Shown piece after piece: positions 1-10,524 of a stretch of 13,501 nt of DNA; the first letter of the stretch is position 1; each line of letters opens with the position of its first letter. The position numbers and the translations under genes are program-made. Below the pieces are notes generated by a model. The model ran no database searches. It was not told the DNA's origin and saw only the letters and a program-made list of their open reading frames with translations. Where the stretch lies: NCBI GenBank assembly GCA_905612335.1, contig CAJQRT010000034.1, forward strand, positions 1-13,501, written 5' to 3'. This stretch comes from an uncultured Candidatus Pelagibacter sp. GTDB lineage: Bacteria; Pseudomonadota; Alphaproteobacteria; Pelagibacterales; Pelagibacteraceae.

Positions 1-2090
1 CCGGCTACTTTATCAGTACATTTTGACCAAGCATCAACTACTTTGTTGTATTTCTCACCTCTAGTAATTAAACCTTCTGAATATTGATTTTCATAGTCAG
101 CAATTAATTTTTTAGTGTCATCAATCAATTGTCCTTTGTTTGCAGGAATAACTAAGTCATCTTTACCAAAAGAAATACCTGCTTTAAACGCATGTTTGAA
201 TCCTAAATCTTTTAAATGATCACAAAAAATAACTGTAGTTTTCTGACCACAAAATCTGAAAACACTATCAATAATTTCTGAAACAGTTTTTTTAGGAAGC
301 AGTCTATCTATCATTGAAAAAGTAATGTCTTTATTTTTTGGTAATAAATTAGCTAATAAAAATCTTCCAGCAGTTGTTGTGTGTTTTTCAACTCTTTTAT
401 TACCCTTCTCATCAAGTGTTTCGAACCTTGAAACAATAGTAGAGTGTACTTTTATCTGACCTGTTGATAAAGCATGTTCAATTTCATCATTATTTATAAA
501 GTAACCATCTGGTTTTTCAGTTTGAAATGGAGCTTGAGATAAATAGTATAAACCTAAAATCATATCCTGACTCGGTACTATGATAGGTTTACCATTTGAT
601 GGACTTAAAATATTGTTCGTTGAAAGCATTAAAATTCTAGCTTCTAGTTGAGCCTCTAAACTTAGAGGAACGTGAACAGCCATTTGGTCACCATCAAAGT
701 CAGCATTAAAAGCCGCACAACACAATGGGTGCAGTTCAATTGCATCTCCCTCAATTAACTTAGGTTCAAAAGCTTGAACTCCTAGTCTGTGAAGTGTTGG
801 TGCACGGTTTAATAAAACTGGGTGTTCTCTTACAATAAGTTCTAATGCATCCCAAACAGCATTAGTTTCTTTTTCTACTAATTTTTTTGCTTGCTTAATT
901 GTGGAAGCTAATCCTAATTTATTTAATCTAGCATACAGAAATGGCTTGAATAATTCTAAAGCCATTTTTTTCGGTAAGCCACACTCATGAAGCTTAAGGT
1001 CAGGACCTACAACAATTACAGATCTTCCAGAGTAATCAACTCTTTTTCCTAATAAGTTTTGTCTAAATCTACCTTGTTTACCTTTAAGCATCTCTGCTAA
1101 AGATTTAAGTGGACGTTTACCAGTACCAGTAATTACTCTTCCTCTACGACCATTATCAAATAAAGCATCAACAGACTCTTGAAGCATTCTTTTTTCATTT
1201 CTAATGATAATGTCAGGAGCTTTTAAATCCATCAATCTCTTAAGACGATTATTTCTGTTTATAACTCTTCTATAAAGATCATTAAGATCAGATGTTGCAA
1301 ATCTTCCTCCGTCTAATGGAACTAAAGGTCTTAATTCAGGTGGTATAACTGGTATCACAGTTAAAATCATCCATTCAGGTTTTTGACCAGTTTCTATAAA
1401 TGACTCGATTAACTTAAGTCTTTTTATTGATCTTTCTTCATTAACTTTAGATTTTGTTTCTTTAATTGTATTAATTAAAATTTTTCTTTCTTGCTCAAGG
1501 TCCATCGATTTAAGAATCGATAAAATTGCTTCAGCGCCTATGCCAGCTTCGAATGATTCTTCACCAAACTCATCTTGGTATTTGGCTAGTTCTTCTTCGT
1601 TAAGTAATTGGTTTTTTTGAAGACCAGTTAAACCAGGCTCAATAATTATGAAGTTTTCGAAATAAAGAACTCTCTCAACTTCTTTTAGCTTCATGTCAAC
1701 GGCTAATGAAATTCTACTAGGTAATGATTTTAAAAACCAAATGTGAGCAACCGGAGTAGCGAGATTTATGTGACCCATTCTCTCTCTTCTTACGTTTGAT
1801 TTTGTTACTTCAACTCCACATTTTTCACAGATAATTCCTCTAAATTTCATACGTTTGTATTTGCCACACAAACATTCGTAATCTTTTATTGGTCCAAAAA
1901 TCCTTGCACAAAATAAGCCATCTTTTTCTAGTCTAAAAGTTCTGTAGTTAATAGTTTCAGGTTTTTTAATTTCACCATATGTCCAAGATTTAATTTTTTC
2001 AGGGCTAGCTAAAGTAATTTTAATACTACTAAAATTTTGCGCTTCAGAAACTTCACTATTTTTAAATAAGTCTGTTAATTCTTTTTTCAT
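1..2090 (-). CDS. rpoC: DNA-directed RNA polymerase subunit beta' (3' end outside window)
   Basis: This is the largest subunit of RNA polymerase; it carries the catalytic magnesium site and forms one jaw of the DNA-binding clamp. The window holds the first 696 residues, about half of the usual ~1,400, and the reading frame runs off the left edge open. The N-terminal zinc-binding cysteines are seen at C73, C75, C88 and C91 (CLCGK...CEKCG). The universal NADFDGDQM motif is at residues 462-470, so D464, D466 and D468 are the magnesium ligands, close to the E. coli positions. The clamp, lid and [20 protein letters not shown] region are intact. The ATG at 2090-2088 was chosen because it lies two bases after the rpoB stop and gives the expected N-terminus. 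It is translationally coupled to rpoB, with no separate promoter. Identity is certain. Confidence 0.98.
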   Translation of the reverse strand, partial: MKKELTDLFKNSEVSEAQNFSSIKITLASPEKIKSWTYGEIKKPETINYRTFRLEKDGLFCARIFGPIKDYECLCGKYKRMKFRGIICEKCGVEVTKSNVRRERMGHINLATPVAHIWFLKSLPSRISLAVDMKLKEVERVLYFENFIIIEPGLTGLQKNQLLNEEELAKYQDEFGEESFEAGIGAEAILSILKSMDLEQERKILINTIKETKSKVNEERSIKRLKLIESFIETGQKPEWMILTVIPVIPPELRPLVPLDGGRFATSDLNDLYRRVINRNNRLKRLMDLKAPDIIIRNEKRMLQESVDALFDNGRRGRVITGTGKRPLKSLAEMLKGKQGRFRQNLLGKRVDYSGRSVIVVGPDLKLHECGLPKKMALELFKPFLYARLNKLGLASTIKQAKKLVEKETNAVWDALELIVREHPVLLNRAPTLHRLGVQAFEPKLIEGDAIELHPLCCAAFNADFDGDQMAVHVPLSLEAQLEARILMLSTNNILSPSNGKPIIVPSQDMILGLYYLSQAPFQTEKPDGYFINNDEIEHALSTGQIKVHSTIVSRFETLDEKGNKRVEKHTTTAGRFLLANLLPKNKDITFSMIDRLLPKKTVSEIIDSVFRFCGQKTTVIFCDHLKDLGFKHAFKAGISFGKDDLVIPANKGQLIDDTKKLIADYENQYSEGLITRGEKYNKVVDAWSKCTDKVA

Positions 2091-2092
2091 AT

Positions 2093-5000
2093 TTAATTTA
2101 ACTCTATGTTTAGTGCTAATGATTTAATTTCTTTAACTAACACATTAAATGATTCGGGTATTCCTGATTCAAAGTTCTCTTCACCTTTAACAATTGTTTC
2201 GTAAACCTTAACTCTTCCAGCAACATCATCAGATTTAACAGTTAAAATTTCTTGTAGAGTGTAAGAAGCACCATATGCTTCAAGAGCCCAAACTTCCATT
2301 TCACCAAATCTTTGACCACCTAATTGAGCTTTACCACCCAAAGGTTGCTGAGTTACAAGACTGTATGGTCCCGTAGATCTTGCATGAATTTTATCTTCAA
2401 CAAGATGATGAAGTTTTAACATATAAATAATTCCAACAGTTACCGGTCTATCAAACATTTCGCCCGTTCTTCCATCCCATAAATTGGTCTGTCCAGACGT
2501 TGGTAATTTAGCTAATTCAAGCATTTCAGAGACATCTTTTTCTTTAGCTCCATCAAATACTGGAGTTGAAATTGCTATACCATTTTGTAGGTTTTCACAT
2601 AAATCTGCAAATTCAGTCTTGTTTAATTTGTCAATACCTCCATCAAAAACTTCTTTTCCATAAACTGATGTTAAAAAGGATGAAATTTTTTGAGTTTTTT
2701 CAAATTTTTTATTATTTTCATTTACTAATCTTTTAACTTCTTCACCAAATTCTTTACAGGCCCAACCTAAGTGTGTTTCTAAGATTTGACCTACGTTCAT
2801 ACGACTAGGAACCCCAAGTGGATTTAATACAATATCAACTGCTCTTCCATCTTCTCTATAAGGCATATCTTCAACGGGTACAATTTTACTAACTACACCC
2901 TTGTTTCCATGTCTACCTGACATCTTATCACCAGGTCTTAATCTTCTTTTAATCGCAACAAAAACTTTTACCATTTTCATAACACTTGGTAATAAATCAT
3001 CACCACTTCTAATTTTTAAAACCTTATCTTCAAATCTTTCTTGAATATCTTGCTTTGCTTGATTATATTGATCTTTTAATTGAGCAATACTTGCTTCATC
3101 ATTAACATTACCTACTGTTATTTTGAATACATCATTAATGTTAATCTTATTAATTGTATCAAGGTCAAGTTTGGTACCTTCATCTAAATCTTTAATTTTT
3201 TTAGTTAAAGATGCTCCAGACAAAATCTGGTTAGCTCTTTGTTTTATACTTCTTTCTAAAATTTCTTCCTCTACAATCTTATCTTCTTGAACAATCTCAA
3301 TTTCCGCTCTTTCAATTGTTATAGATCTTTCATCTTTTTCTATACCATGTCTGTTGAATACTCTGACGTCAACGATCGTTCCACTGCTTCCTCTAGACAT
3401 TTTTAAAGATGTATCAGTTACATCAATTGCTTTTTCACCAAAAATTGATCTTAATAATTTTTCTTCAGGCCCAGATGCTGAATCACCTTTTGGTGTAACT
3501 TTACCAACTAATATGTCACCAGCTTTTACTTCAGCACCAATATAAACAATCCCAGATTCATCTAGATTTTTTAAAGCTTCTTCATTTACATTTGGAATAT
3601 CTCTAGTGATTTCTTCTTCACCCAACTTTGTATCTCTAGCCATAACTTCATATTCAACAATATGAACTGATGTAAATACATCGTCTGTAACACATCTTTC
3701 TGAAATTAGAATAGAGTCTTCAAAGTTGTAACCTTGCCAAGGCATGAATGCTACAGTTACATTTTTTCCAAGTGCTAACTCCCCTAATTTAGTAGATGGG
3801 CCATCAGCGATAATATCACCTGATTTAACTTTATCACCTACTCTAACAAGTGGTTTTTGGTTGATGCATGTATTTTGGTTTGATCTTTTAAATTTTTGTA
3901 AGTTATAAATGTCTACACCTGATTTTGTAAAATCTGTTTCTTCGGTTGCTTTAATTACAATTCTTTTTCCATCAATTTTATCAACTGTGCCATCACGATT
4001 AGCAACAATAGTAACACCTGAATCAAGAGCTACATCACTTTCAATACCAGTACCAACTAATGGAGATTCTGGCTTTAATAAAGGAACTGCTTGTCTCATC
4101 ATGTTAGATCCCATTAGGGCTCTGTTCGCATCATCGTTTTCTAAGAAAGGAATTAAAGATGCTGCAACAGAAACTAACTGTTTAGGTGAAACGTCTATAT
4201 AATCAATATTTTGAGGTTTTGATAAAACAAAGTTTAAATTTTCTCTGCAAGGAACAAGTTCTTCTAAAATTTTTCCATTTTTATCAAGTTTAGCATTGGC
4301 TTGTGCTATTGTGTATTTAGTCTCTTCCATCGCTGACAGATATTCAACTTTATCTTGAACTACACCGTCCTGCACTTTTTTATATGGACTTTCAATAAAA
4401 CCATATTTATTAATTTTAGCATAAGTAGATAAACTATTAATTAAACCAATATTTGGTCCTTCAGGTGTTTCAATTGGACAAATTCTTCCATAGTGAGTTG
4501 GGTGAACATCACGAACATCAAATCCAGCTCTTTCTCTTGTTAGACCACCGGGTCCTAAAGCTGAAACTCTTCTTTTGTGTGTAATTTCAGATAGTGGATT
4601 TGTTTGATCCATAAATTGTGAAAGCTGCGAACTTACAAAAAAATCTTTAAGGGAAACTGTTAATGGTTTTGCGTTAATTAAATCTTGTGGCATTGCCGAT
4701 TCAATATCAAGAGTTGTCATTTTTTCTTTAATAGCTCTTTCCATTCTATAAACCCCAATACGTGCTTGGTTTTCAACAAGCTCACCAACAGACCTTACTC
4801 TTCTGTTGCCTAAATGATCGATATCATCAACTTCATCTTTACCATCTCTTAAATCTAACATTTTGTGAATAATAGCAATTATGTCATCATTTCTTAAAAT
4901 TGTAATTTTATCAGAACACTCAAGGCTTAATCTTGAATTCATTTTAACTCTACCAACATCAGAAAGGTCATACCTATCTGAACTAAAGAATAAGTTTTTG

Positions 5001-6184
5001 AATATTTGTGTAGCAATCTCAACTGTTGGTGGTTCACCTGGTCTTAAAACTTTGTAAATTTCGGTAATCGCATCATTTTTTGAATTATTTGTATCATTTA
5101 AAATTGTTGATAATAAATAAGGTCCTTTATTGATAGAATTTGTAATAGAAATCTCAATTGAGTTTATGTTAGCTTCTAAAATTTGTTTGATAATAGTGTC
5201 ATTTATCTCAGTACCAATTCCAAAGGTTCCCTCCTCCTCATCATCGCTAACTTTAATTTCATTATGTAAATATTTTCCAATTAAAGATTCTTGAGATACC
5301 AAAATATCTTTAAGTCCATCTGTAGCTAGTTTTTTTGCACTTAAAAAATTAATCTTATCACCAAGCTTAATTATAACGTTTCCAGTTTTAGCATCAGTAA
5401 CTTCTTCAGAAAAATTTTTAGCTTTATAATTTTCAGGATTGAATTTAGTCTTCCATTTACCAGTTTTTGCATCAAATGAATAAGTATCTTTATTATAAAA
5501 TTCATCAGCTATTTCAGATTTTGTTAAACCTAAAGCCATCAAAAGAGTTGAAGCAAATATTTTTTTCTTCCGATCTATCTTGAAATATAAGAAATCTTTA
5601 ACATCGTATTCTAAATCTAACCAAGATCCTCTATTAGGAATAACTCTACAATTAAATAATAATTTACCGCTTGCGTGTGATTTACCTTTGTCATGATCAA
5701 AGAATACTCCAGGACTTCTGTGCATTTGGTTTACAACAACTCTTTGAACACCATTTGTTATAAAAGTTCCACTATCAGTCATCATGGGCACTTCACCCAT
5801 ATAAACTTCTTGTTCTTTTGCAGATAAAATATCTTTAGTATTATTTTCTTGATCTATCTCGTAAACAACTAATCTTAGAGTGCACTTTAATGCTGACGTA
5901 AAAGATAGTCCTCTTTGAATACATTCCTCAGTATCAAATTTTGGTTTTTCAAGTCTATAAGCAACATATTCTAATGTTGCTTTATCATTCAGATCTTCTA
6001 TTGGAAAAATACTTTTAAAAACCCTATCAAATCCTTTTGATAAATCCCCTGCTTCACTGTCAAAGTCTGTAAGTTGTTTGTATGAATTTTTTTGAACTTC
6101 AATTAAATTTGGAATGGATAAAGTTTCCGCAAGCTTTCCAAAGCTTTTTCTTACATTTTTCTTTTGAGTAAAAGATAATTGCAT
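2093..6184 (-). CDS. rpoB: DNA-directed RNA polymerase subunit beta
   Basis: This is the second-largest RNA polymerase subunit; with beta' it forms the active site, and it contains the rifampicin pocket. At 1,363 residues it is full length (E. coli 1,342). The rifampicin region shows [21 protein letters not shown] around residues 519-539; D526, H536 and S541 correspond to E. coli D516, H526 and S531 and are all wild type. The [12 protein letters not shown] motif supplies the two active-site lysines K1087 and K1095. The C-terminal segment with [24 protein letters not shown] is complete. The gene lies 55 bases after rplL, with a small hairpin in that gap, and its stop is two bases before rpoC, so the two subunits are made from one message. 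Nothing suggests truncation or a frameshift. Confidence 0.99.
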   Translation of the reverse strand: MQLSFTQKKNVRKSFGKLAETLSIPNLIEVQKNSYKQLTDFDSEAGDLSKGFDRVFKSIFPIEDLNDKATLEYVAYRLEKPKFDTEECIQRGLSFTSALKCTLRLVVYEIDQENNTKDILSAKEQEVYMGEVPMMTDSGTFITNGVQRVVVNQMHRSPGVFFDHDKGKSHASGKLLFNCRVIPNRGSWLDLEYDVKDFLYFKIDRKKKIFASTLLMALGLTKSEIADEFYNKDTYSFDAKTGKWKTKFNPENYKAKNFSEEVTDAKTGNVIIKLGDKINFLSAKKLATDGLKDILVSQESLIGKYLHNEIKVSDDEEEGTFGIGTEINDTIIKQILEANINSIEISITNSINKGPYLLSTILNDTNNSKNDAITEIYKVLRPGEPPTVEIATQIFKNLFFSSDRYDLSDVGRVKMNSRLSLECSDKITILRNDDIIAIIHKMLDLRDGKDEVDDIDHLGNRRVRSVGELVENQARIGVYRMERAIKEKMTTLDIESAMPQDLINAKPLTVSLKDFFVSSQLSQFMDQTNPLSEITHKRRVSALGPGGLTRERAGFDVRDVHPTHYGRICPIETPEGPNIGLINSLSTYAKINKYGFIESPYKKVQDGVVQDKVEYLSAMEETKYTIAQANAKLDKNGKILEELVPCRENLNFVLSKPQNIDYIDVSPKQLVSVAASLIPFLENDDANRALMGSNMMRQAVPLLKPESPLVGTGIESDVALDSGVTIVANRDGTVDKIDGKRIVIKATEETDFTKSGVDIYNLQKFKRSNQNTCINQKPLVRVGDKVKSGDIIADGPSTKLGELALGKNVTVAFMPWQGYNFEDSILISERCVTDDVFTSVHIVEYEVMARDTKLGEEEITRDIPNVNEEALKNLDESGIVYIGAEVKAGDILVGKVTPKGDSASGPEEKLLRSIFGEKAIDVTDTSLKMSRGSSGTIVDVRVFNRHGIEKDERSITIERAEIEIVQEDKIVEEEILERSIKQRANQILSGASLTKKIKDLDEGTKLDLDTINKININDVFKITVGNVNDEASIAQLKDQYNQAKQDIQERFEDKVLKIRSGDDLLPSVMKMVKVFVAIKRRLRPGDKMSGRHGNKGVVSKIVPVEDMPYREDGRAVDIVLNPLGVPSRMNVGQILETHLGWACKEFGEEVKRLVNENNKKFEKTQKISSFLTSVYGKEVFDGGIDKLNKTEFADLCENLQNGIAISTPVFDGAKEKDVSEMLELAKLPTSGQTNLWDGRTGEMFDRPVTVGIIYMLKLHHLVEDKIHARSTGPYSLVTQQPLGGKAQLGGQRFGEMEVWALEAYGASYTLQEILTVKSDDVAGRVKVYETIVKGEENFESGIPESFNVLVKEIKSLALNIELN

Positions 6185-6199
6185 TTATTACTAATCACA

Positions 6200-6215
6200 G
6201 GTTAATAAATTAACC
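6200..6215 (-). other. Hairpin in the rplL-rpoB gap
   Basis: The sequence GGTTAATTTATTAACC on the transcribed strand forms a perfect 6-bp stem with a 4-base loop, inside the only spacer of notable length (55 bases) in the secE-rpoC block. It is not followed by a T run, so it is not a normal intrinsic terminator. In E. coli the same spacer carries a partial attenuator and an RNase III processing site that lower rpoBC output relative to rplL. A similar role here is inference; the stem is short and AT-rich. Confidence 0.35.
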
Positions 6216-6239
6216 AGTTATAAAATCTTTCTAATTAAT

Positions 6240-6605
6240 TTATTTAAGTTCTACTTTTGCGCCTGCTGCTTCTAACTTAGCTTTAAGCTCTTCAGCATCT
6301 TTTTTGTTTACACCAGACTTCACTTCTTTTGGAGCACCTTCAACTAAATCTTTTGCTTCTTTAAGACCTAAAGATGTTGCTGCTCTAACTTCTTTAATAA
6401 CATTAATTTTTTTATCACCAGCAGAAATTAACATAACTGTAAAATCATCTTTAGCTTCTTCAGCTGCTCCGCCAGCTGCTGCTGCTGGTGCTGCTGCAGC
6501 CATAGCTGTAACACCCCATTTTTCTTCAAGTTGTTTTGAAAGTTCAGCTGCTTCTACAACAGTTAAACTTGATAAGTCTTCAATAATTTTATTAAGATCA
6601 GGCAT
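6240..6605 (-). CDS. rplL: 50S ribosomal protein L7/L12
   Basis: This is the stalk protein of the large ribosomal subunit. It is present as dimers on L10 and recruits translation factors such as EF-Tu and EF-G to the ribosome. The 121 residues have the family layout: an N-terminal dimerisation helix pair (about 1-33), a flexible alanine/glycine-rich hinge (about 34-51) and a compact C-terminal domain (53-121) with the factor-binding stretch around [22 protein letters not shown]. It starts 26 bases after the rplJ stop, with only a weak AAGAG-like ribosome binding site. It must be made in excess over L10, so the spacer before rpoB is where output would be expected to drop. Confidence 0.98.
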   Translation of the reverse strand: MPDLNKIIEDLSSLTVVEAAELSKQLEEKWGVTAMAAAAPAAAAGGAAEEAKDDFTVMLISAGDKKINVIKEVRAATSLGLKEAKDLVEGAPKEVKSGVNKKDAEELKAKLEAAGAKVELK

Positions 6606-6631
6606 ATTTTTTTTACTCTTTAGGTTGTTTT

Positions 6632-7135
6632 TTAAGAATTTTCTGGGCTCAAACTACTCATTTTTTCGGAACGTGCAAGTAAAATACTTACAAATTTTGA
6701 CGCTGGTGCTGCTAGAATTCCTACAATATTTGCTCTAGCCTCATCTAGTGTTGGTAAATTAGCTACATTCTGAACTCCAGCTTGGTCCAAAACATCGCTA
6801 CCCATAATTCCACCTAAAAGTTTTAGGTTTTCATTAGTTTTTGCAAATTTTGATAAAATTCTAGCTGACATTATAGCATCATCGGAAAAAGCTACTGCAG
6901 TAGCTCCTGTAAATAAACCAGAAAGCTCCTTACACTTCGTTTTTTCAAGTGCAATTTTAGTAATTCTATTTTTAGTTATAGTAAACTTGATACCATGTTC
7001 TCTCATTTGAGCTCTTAACTCATCGAGTTGAGACATTGTAAGACCTTGATAATGGGTAACTAGTACTGCTTCATTATTCTGAAACTGAGTTTCCATTTCA
7101 CTAATGTAATTCTTTTTTTGCTCCTTGTTCATCAT
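6632..7135 (-). CDS. rplJ: 50S ribosomal protein L10
   Basis: L10 anchors the L7/L12 stalk dimers to 23S rRNA near L11. The 167 residues match the family length. The N-terminal RNA-binding domain contains the typical [17 protein letters not shown] segment (about 29-45) and the [10 protein letters not shown] stretch. The C-terminal helix that carries L12 ends the protein with [19 protein letters not shown]. Two ATG codons lie in tandem at 7135 and 7132, and either could be the start; an AGGA sequence inside the end of rplA is the nearest ribosome binding site. The gene begins two bases after the rplA stop, so there is no room for a free-standing L10-binding leader such as controls rplJ in E. 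coli. Confidence 0.97.
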   Translation of the reverse strand: MMNKEQKKNYISEMETQFQNNEAVLVTHYQGLTMSQLDELRAQMREHGIKFTITKNRITKIALEKTKCKELSGLFTGATAVAFSDDAIMSARILSKFAKTNENLKLLGGIMGSDVLDQAGVQNVANLPTLDEARANIVGILAAPASKFVSILLARSEKMSSLSPENS

Positions 7136-7137
7136 AA

Positions 7138-7827
7138 CTATATAGTTTTTCCTAATTTGACTTTATACGAAACACCCATACTAGATGTTACAAAAGTATT
7201 TTTTATTAAGTCACCTTTTAAAGTTAGGTTACCTTTTTCTTTTTCTAAAGTGTCTAAAATAGCATGAAAATTCTTAAGTAGTTGATCGTCATGAAAAGAT
7301 TTTTTACCAATACTTACACCAATATTTCCATCTTTATCGTTTCTAATTTCAGCTTGACCAGATTTAGCATCAGTTACTGCTTGTTTTACATCATCAGAAA
7401 CAGATCCAAGTTTAGGATTGGGCATAAGACCTTTTGGTCCTAAAACTTTTCCAAGTTTTGAAAGTTTAATCATCATGCCTGGTGTGCAAATCAATTTTTC
7501 AAAATCTAACTCACCTGCTTTAATTTTATCAATAAACTCATCACTTCCAACTATATCTGCACCCGCATCCTTAGCCTCTTGTGCTTTATCATCCTCACAT
7601 ACAACAGCAACTTTTACTTTTTTACCAGTTCCACCAGGTAAATTAACTACCGTTCTAATATTTACTTCACCTTTTTTTTGTTTATTGTTAACTTGAAAAG
7701 ATAGATCAATAGACTCATCAAATTTTGTAGTACAGTTCTTTTTAACATCTGATAATAATTTTTCTATCAATTCAGAAGCTAGATCTTTAGTTTTTTTTGG
7801 TAATTTTTTAAATCTCTTTGATGCCAT
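7138..7827 (-). CDS. rplA: 50S ribosomal protein L1
   Basis: L1 forms the mobile stalk at the E site that helps release deacylated tRNA; in E. coli it also represses its own operon by binding the rplK leader. The 229 residues fit the family (E. coli 234). The L1 signature is visible at about residues 122-140 as LSKLGKVLGPKGLMPNPKL, and the usual basic N-terminus (SKRFKKLPKK) is present. Its ATG shares one base with the rplK stop (TAATG), which implies translational coupling. The L1 operator expected ahead of rplK would have to lie inside nusG, since no spacer exists. Confidence 0.98.
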   Translation of the reverse strand: MASKRFKKLPKKTKDLASELIEKLLSDVKKNCTTKFDESIDLSFQVNNKQKKGEVNIRTVVNLPGGTGKKVKVAVVCEDDKAQEAKDAGADIVGSDEFIDKIKAGELDFEKLICTPGMMIKLSKLGKVLGPKGLMPNPKLGSVSDDVKQAVTDAKSGQAEIRNDKDGNIGVSIGKKSFHDDQLLKNFHAILDTLEKEKGNLTLKGDLIKNTFVTSSMGVSYKVKLGKTI

Positions 7828-8252
7828 TAGTCTTTAACCTCTATCCCCATTGATCTTGCTGAACCCGCAATAATTTTCACGGCTTGCTCTAAACTATGTG
7901 CATTAAGATCTTTCATTTTTTGGGTCGCAATTTCTTCTGCTTGTTTTTTTGTAATTGATCCGGCTATACTTCTGCCGGGTTCTTTTGATCCACCTTTTAA
8001 TTTAGCAGCTTCTTTAATAAAGTGAGATGCTGGAGGTGATTTAATTTCAAAATCAAATTTTTTATCTTTGTAAACTGTGATAATAACTGGAATTGGTTTT
8101 CCAGCGAATGCTTTGGTCTTATCGTTAAAAGCTTTACAAAATTCCATTATATTTATGCCACGCTGACCTAAAGCTGGACCAACTGGTGGGGCAGGATTAG
8201 CTTGTCCGCCCATAATTTGTAATTTTATATATCCGCTAATTTCTTTTGCCAT
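7827..8252 (-). CDS. rplK: 50S ribosomal protein L11
   Basis: L11 binds the GTPase-associated centre of 23S rRNA with L10 and is needed for factor-dependent GTP hydrolysis and for the stringent response through RelA/SpoT-type enzymes. The 141 residues match the standard length. The N-terminal proline-rich hinge [18 protein letters not shown] (about 15-32) is the family hallmark, and the C-terminal RNA-binding domain (about 70-141) ends with [18 protein letters not shown]. Both ends overlap neighbours by one base, with nusG upstream and rplA downstream, so the three genes are translated as a coupled unit. Confidence 0.98.
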   Translation of the reverse strand: MAKEISGYIKLQIMGGQANPAPPVGPALGQRGINIMEFCKAFNDKTKAFAGKPIPVIITVYKDKKFDFEIKSPPASHFIKEAAKLKGGSKEPGRSIAGSITKKQAEEIATQKMKDLNAHSLEQAVKIIAGSARSMGIEVKD

Positions 8253-8782
8253 TAACTTGCTTTCTCTACCTGGTTATATTCTAAATCAACTGGTGTTGGT
8301 CTTCCAAATATTGAAACAGAAACCTTAAGTCTTAATTTTTCTTCATCAATATCTTCAACCATACCACTGAATGATGCAAAAGGACCATCAACGACCTGAA
8401 CTTTTTCACCAATGCTGTATTCTATAGCAGATTTTGGCTGAGCTACACCATCTTTTATTTGTCCCAAAATCTTTTCTATTTCTTTATCAGAAACAGGGAC
8501 AGGAATACCTTTTGAACCTAAAAATCCACTTACACGCTTTAAATTTTTAATTAAATGATAAAGATCATTGTCCATTTCACTTTTAATCAAAACATAACCA
8601 GGAAAGTATTTCTTTTTTCTTTGAATTCTTTTTCCTCTTTTTACTTCTGTTACATCATGTGTTGGGACAACAATTTCTTCAATTTTATCAGAAATATTTG
8701 CTTTTTCAGCCTCTTCTTTTATTGATCCTGCAACCTTATTCTCAAAATTTGAGTGAGATTGAACGATATACCAATTTTTCAT
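8252..8782 (-). CDS. nusG: Transcription termination/antitermination factor NusG
   Basis: NusG binds the RNA polymerase clamp, reduces pausing, and links polymerase to Rho or to the leading ribosome. The 176 residues have the standard two-domain layout. The NGN domain (about 1-112) begins [20 protein letters not shown] and contains the [16 protein letters not shown] strand. The C-terminal KOW domain (about 124-176) contains [20 protein letters not shown]. It lies between secE and rplK with TAATG overlaps on both sides, which is the near-universal secE-nusG-rplK order of bacteria. The start at 8782 is fixed by the overlap and by the conserved N-terminus. Confidence 0.98.
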   Translation of the reverse strand: MKNWYIVQSHSNFENKVAGSIKEEAEKANISDKIEEIVVPTHDVTEVKRGKRIQRKKKYFPGYVLIKSEMDNDLYHLIKNLKRVSGFLGSKGIPVPVSDKEIEKILGQIKDGVAQPKSAIEYSIGEKVQVVDGPFASFSGMVEDIDEEKLRLKVSVSIFGRPTPVDLEYNQVEKAS

Positions 8783-8973
8783 TAAATACTTACCTTTAAT
8801 AAAGCTTCCAATAGAAATTTAAGCACTTGATCAAGAAGCAAAAAGAAAAGAGACATAATAACTGCCATAGCAAATACCATTAATGCACCTTGCATTGTCT
8901 CTTTTCCAGTAGGCCAAGAAACTTTAAAGGCTTCTTGTTTAACTTCTTGGATAAATTTTATCGGGTTTTTCAT
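8782..8973 (-). CDS. secE: Protein translocase subunit SecE
   Basis: SecE is the clamp-like small subunit that holds the SecYEG protein-conducting channel together in the inner membrane. The 63-residue protein is the short one-helix type found in most bacteria, not the three-helix E. coli type. An amphipathic N-terminal helix carries the conserved VSWPTGKET segment (about 18-26), followed by one membrane segment (about 30-58, rich in M, A, V, F, L). It starts 19 bases after the tRNA-Trp gene with no clear Shine-Dalgarno site and no visible promoter, so it is probably released from the same transcript when the tRNA is cut out. Confidence 0.96.
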   Translation of the reverse strand: MKNPIKFIQEVKQEAFKVSWPTGKETMQGALMVFAMAVIMSLFFLLLDQVLKFLLEALLKVSI

Positions 8974-8992
8974 AATATACTGTTTTGCTTAT

Positions 8993-9068
8993 TGGCAGGA
9001 GCGGAGGGAATCGAACCCTCAACCTCCGGTTTTGGAGACCGGCACTCTACCAATTGAGCTACACTCCT
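8993..9068 (-). tRNA. tRNA-Trp (anticodon CCA)
   Basis: The 76-base gene folds into a complete cloverleaf. The acceptor arms AGGAGTG and CGCTCCT pair apart from one tolerated position, the D arm is standard, the anticodon loop is CTCCAAA with CCA at 9035-9033, the T arm carries GGTTCGATTCC, and the 3' CCA is encoded. It sits between tuf (7 bases away) and secE (19 bases away), which is the common alphaproteobacterial arrangement. Confidence 0.97.
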
Positions 9069-9075
9069 ATAGAGT

Positions 9076-10266
9076 TTACTCTATAATTTTAGTTACTACT
9101 CCAGCTCCAACTGTTCTACCACCTTCACGAATAGCAAAGTTTAATTTTTCGCTCATCGCAATCGGAGTAATTAGTGTAACGGTGAATTTAGCATCATCAC
9201 CAGGCATAACCATTTCAGTTCCTGCTGGTAATGTAACTTCTCCAGTTACATCAGTTGTTCTAAAGTAAAACTGAGGTCTGTATTTAGTAAAGAAAGGAGT
9301 GTGTCTTCCACCCTCGTCTTTTTTAAGTACATAAGCCTGAGCTTCAAATTTAGTATGTGGTGTAATTGAACCAGCTTTACAAAGAACTTGTCCTCTTTGA
9401 ATATCATCTCGCTCAACACCTCTTAATAGAATACCAACATTATCACCTGCTTCACCAGAATCTAAAAGTTTTCTAAACATTTCAACACCAGTACAAACTG
9501 ATTTTTTAGTTTCAGTAACACCAACGATTTCAACTTCTTCACCAGTTTTAATAACACCAGACTCAATTCTACCAGTTGCAACGGTTCCTCTACCTGAAAT
9601 TGAGAAAACATCCTCAACAGGCATTAGGAATGGTTTATCAACATCTCTAACTGGTTGTGGAATAAATTCATCAACAGCTTTCATTAATTCTAGAATAGAA
9701 TTTTTTCCAATTTCTTCATCTCTACCTTCAACAGCAGCTAATGCAGATCCTTTAATGATAGGAGTTGTTTCACCAGGATATTTGTAAGAAGTTAAAAGTT
9801 CTCTAATTTCTTCTTCTACAAGTTCAATCATGTCTTTGTCATCAACTTGGTCTACTTTATTTAAGTAAACAACAATTGAAGGAATACCAACTTGTCTTCC
9901 TAAAAGAATGTGCTCTCTTGTTTGAGGCATAGGACCATCAGCGGCGTTAACTACTAAGATAGCTCCATCCATTTGAGCCGCACCTGTAATCATGTTTTTT
10001 ACATAGTCAGCGTGACCCGGGCAATCTACGTGTGCGTAATGTCTCTTCTCAGTTTCATATTCAACGTGAGCAGTTGAAATTGTAATTCCTCTTTCTTTTT
10101 CTTCAGGGGCTTTATCAATTTGATCATAAGCTACAGCTTTTGCTCCACCAGTTTCTGCTAAAACATTTGTGATCGCTGCAGTTAATGTTGTTTTACCGTG
10201 GTCGACATGACCAATTGTACCAATGTTACAGTGTGGTTTATTTCTTATGAACTTTTCTTTTGACAT
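9076..10266 (-). CDS. tuf: Elongation factor Tu
   Basis: EF-Tu carries aminoacyl-tRNA to the ribosomal A site as a GTP complex. The 396 residues are full length. The GTPase motifs are all present: P loop GHVDHGKT (19-26), switch I RGITI with T63, DCPGH (82-86, with catalytic H86), NKVD (137-140) and SAL (175-177). Domains 2 and 3 follow and include the [11 protein letters not shown] and [15 protein letters not shown] segments. It lies between tRNA-Gly and tRNA-Trp, so this is the tufB-like copy linked to secE-nusG. The start at 10266 is supported by a good GAGGT ribosome binding site nine bases upstream, stronger than that of any neighbour and in keeping with a very abundant protein. Confidence 0.99.
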   Translation of the reverse strand: MSKEKFIRNKPHCNIGTIGHVDHGKTTLTAAITNVLAETGGAKAVAYDQIDKAPEEKERGITISTAHVEYETEKRHYAHVDCPGHADYVKNMITGAAQMDGAILVVNAADGPMPQTREHILLGRQVGIPSIVVYLNKVDQVDDKDMIELVEEEIRELLTSYKYPGETTPIIKGSALAAVEGRDEEIGKNSILELMKAVDEFIPQPVRDVDKPFLMPVEDVFSISGRGTVATGRIESGVIKTGEEVEIVGVTETKKSVCTGVEMFRKLLDSGEAGDNVGILLRGVERDDIQRGQVLCKAGSITPHTKFEAQAYVLKKDEGGRHTPFFTKYRPQFYFRTTDVTGEVTLPAGTEMVMPGDDAKFTVTLITPIAMSEKLNFAIREGGRTVGAGVVTKIIE

Positions 10267-10275
10267 TACTTTTTT

Positions 10276-10280
10276 ACCTC
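10276..10280 (-). promoter_or_regulatory. Strong Shine-Dalgarno site of tuf
   Basis: GAGGT on the minus strand lies nine bases before the tuf ATG. It is the clearest ribosome binding site in the window and confirms the start codon; neighbouring genes rely mostly on stop-start overlap or weak AAG-type sites. Confidence 0.75.
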
Positions 10281-10313
10281 AGTTTTAGTTTTATTAATAA
10301 TTTCTTTTTTTCT

Positions 10314-10387
10314 TGGAGCGGGTAAAGAGAATCGAACTCTTACATCCAGCTTGGAAGGCTAGCGTTCTACCATTGAACTACACCCGC
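10314..10387 (-). tRNA. tRNA-Gly (anticodon TCC)
   Basis: The 74-base gene has a full cloverleaf: acceptor GCGGGTG paired with TACCCGC (one G-T pair), a D arm with AATGGTAG, anticodon loop CTTCCAA with TCC at 10355-10353, a T arm with AGTTCGATTCT, and encoded CCA. It precedes tuf by 47 bases and follows tRNA-Tyr by 46 bases on the same strand. The tyrosine-glycine-tuf order resembles the E. coli tyrU-glyT-(thrT)-tufB cluster. Confidence 0.97.
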
Positions 10388-10433
10388 ACAACATCAAGAA
10401 TAACACTCCATTGTTATAAAAAAATTTATTGAA

Positions 10434-10519
10434 TGGTGGAGGGGGAAAGATTCGAACTTTCGAAGACCGAAGTCAACGGGTTTACAGCCCGCCCCATTTG
10501 ACCGCTCTGGAACCCCTCC
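10434..10519 (-). tRNA. tRNA-Tyr (anticodon GTA)
   Basis: This 86-base class II tRNA has a long variable arm (GACTTCGGTC forms its stem and loop). The acceptor GGAGGGG pairs perfectly with CCCCTCC, the anticodon loop CTGTAAA shows GTA at 10485-10483, the T arm contains GTTCGAA, and CCA is encoded. It is the first gene of the long minus-strand block, with a candidate promoter about 50 bases upstream. Confidence 0.97.
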
Positions 10520-10524
10520 TTTTT

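Noticed and set aside
3354..4202. Plus-strand open frames inside rpoB (3354-3545 and 3909-4202)
   Set aside because: They lie wholly antisense to conserved rpoB coding sequence and have no independent support.
4540..4640. Rifampicin-resistance change in rpoB
   Set aside because: The residues matching E. coli D516, H526 and S531 are all wild type.
6304..6738. 144-codon plus-strand open frame opposite rplL and rplJ
   Set aside because: Its alanine/serine-rich part is the antisense image of the L7/L12 hinge. The conserved minus-strand genes explain the sequence fully.
7418..7696. Plus-strand open frame inside rplA
   Set aside because: It is antisense to the L1 signature region; a shadow frame.
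9032..9268. Plus-strand open frame over tRNA-Trp and the end of tuf
   Set aside because: It overlaps a tRNA and conserved EF-Tu coding sequence; a shadow frame.
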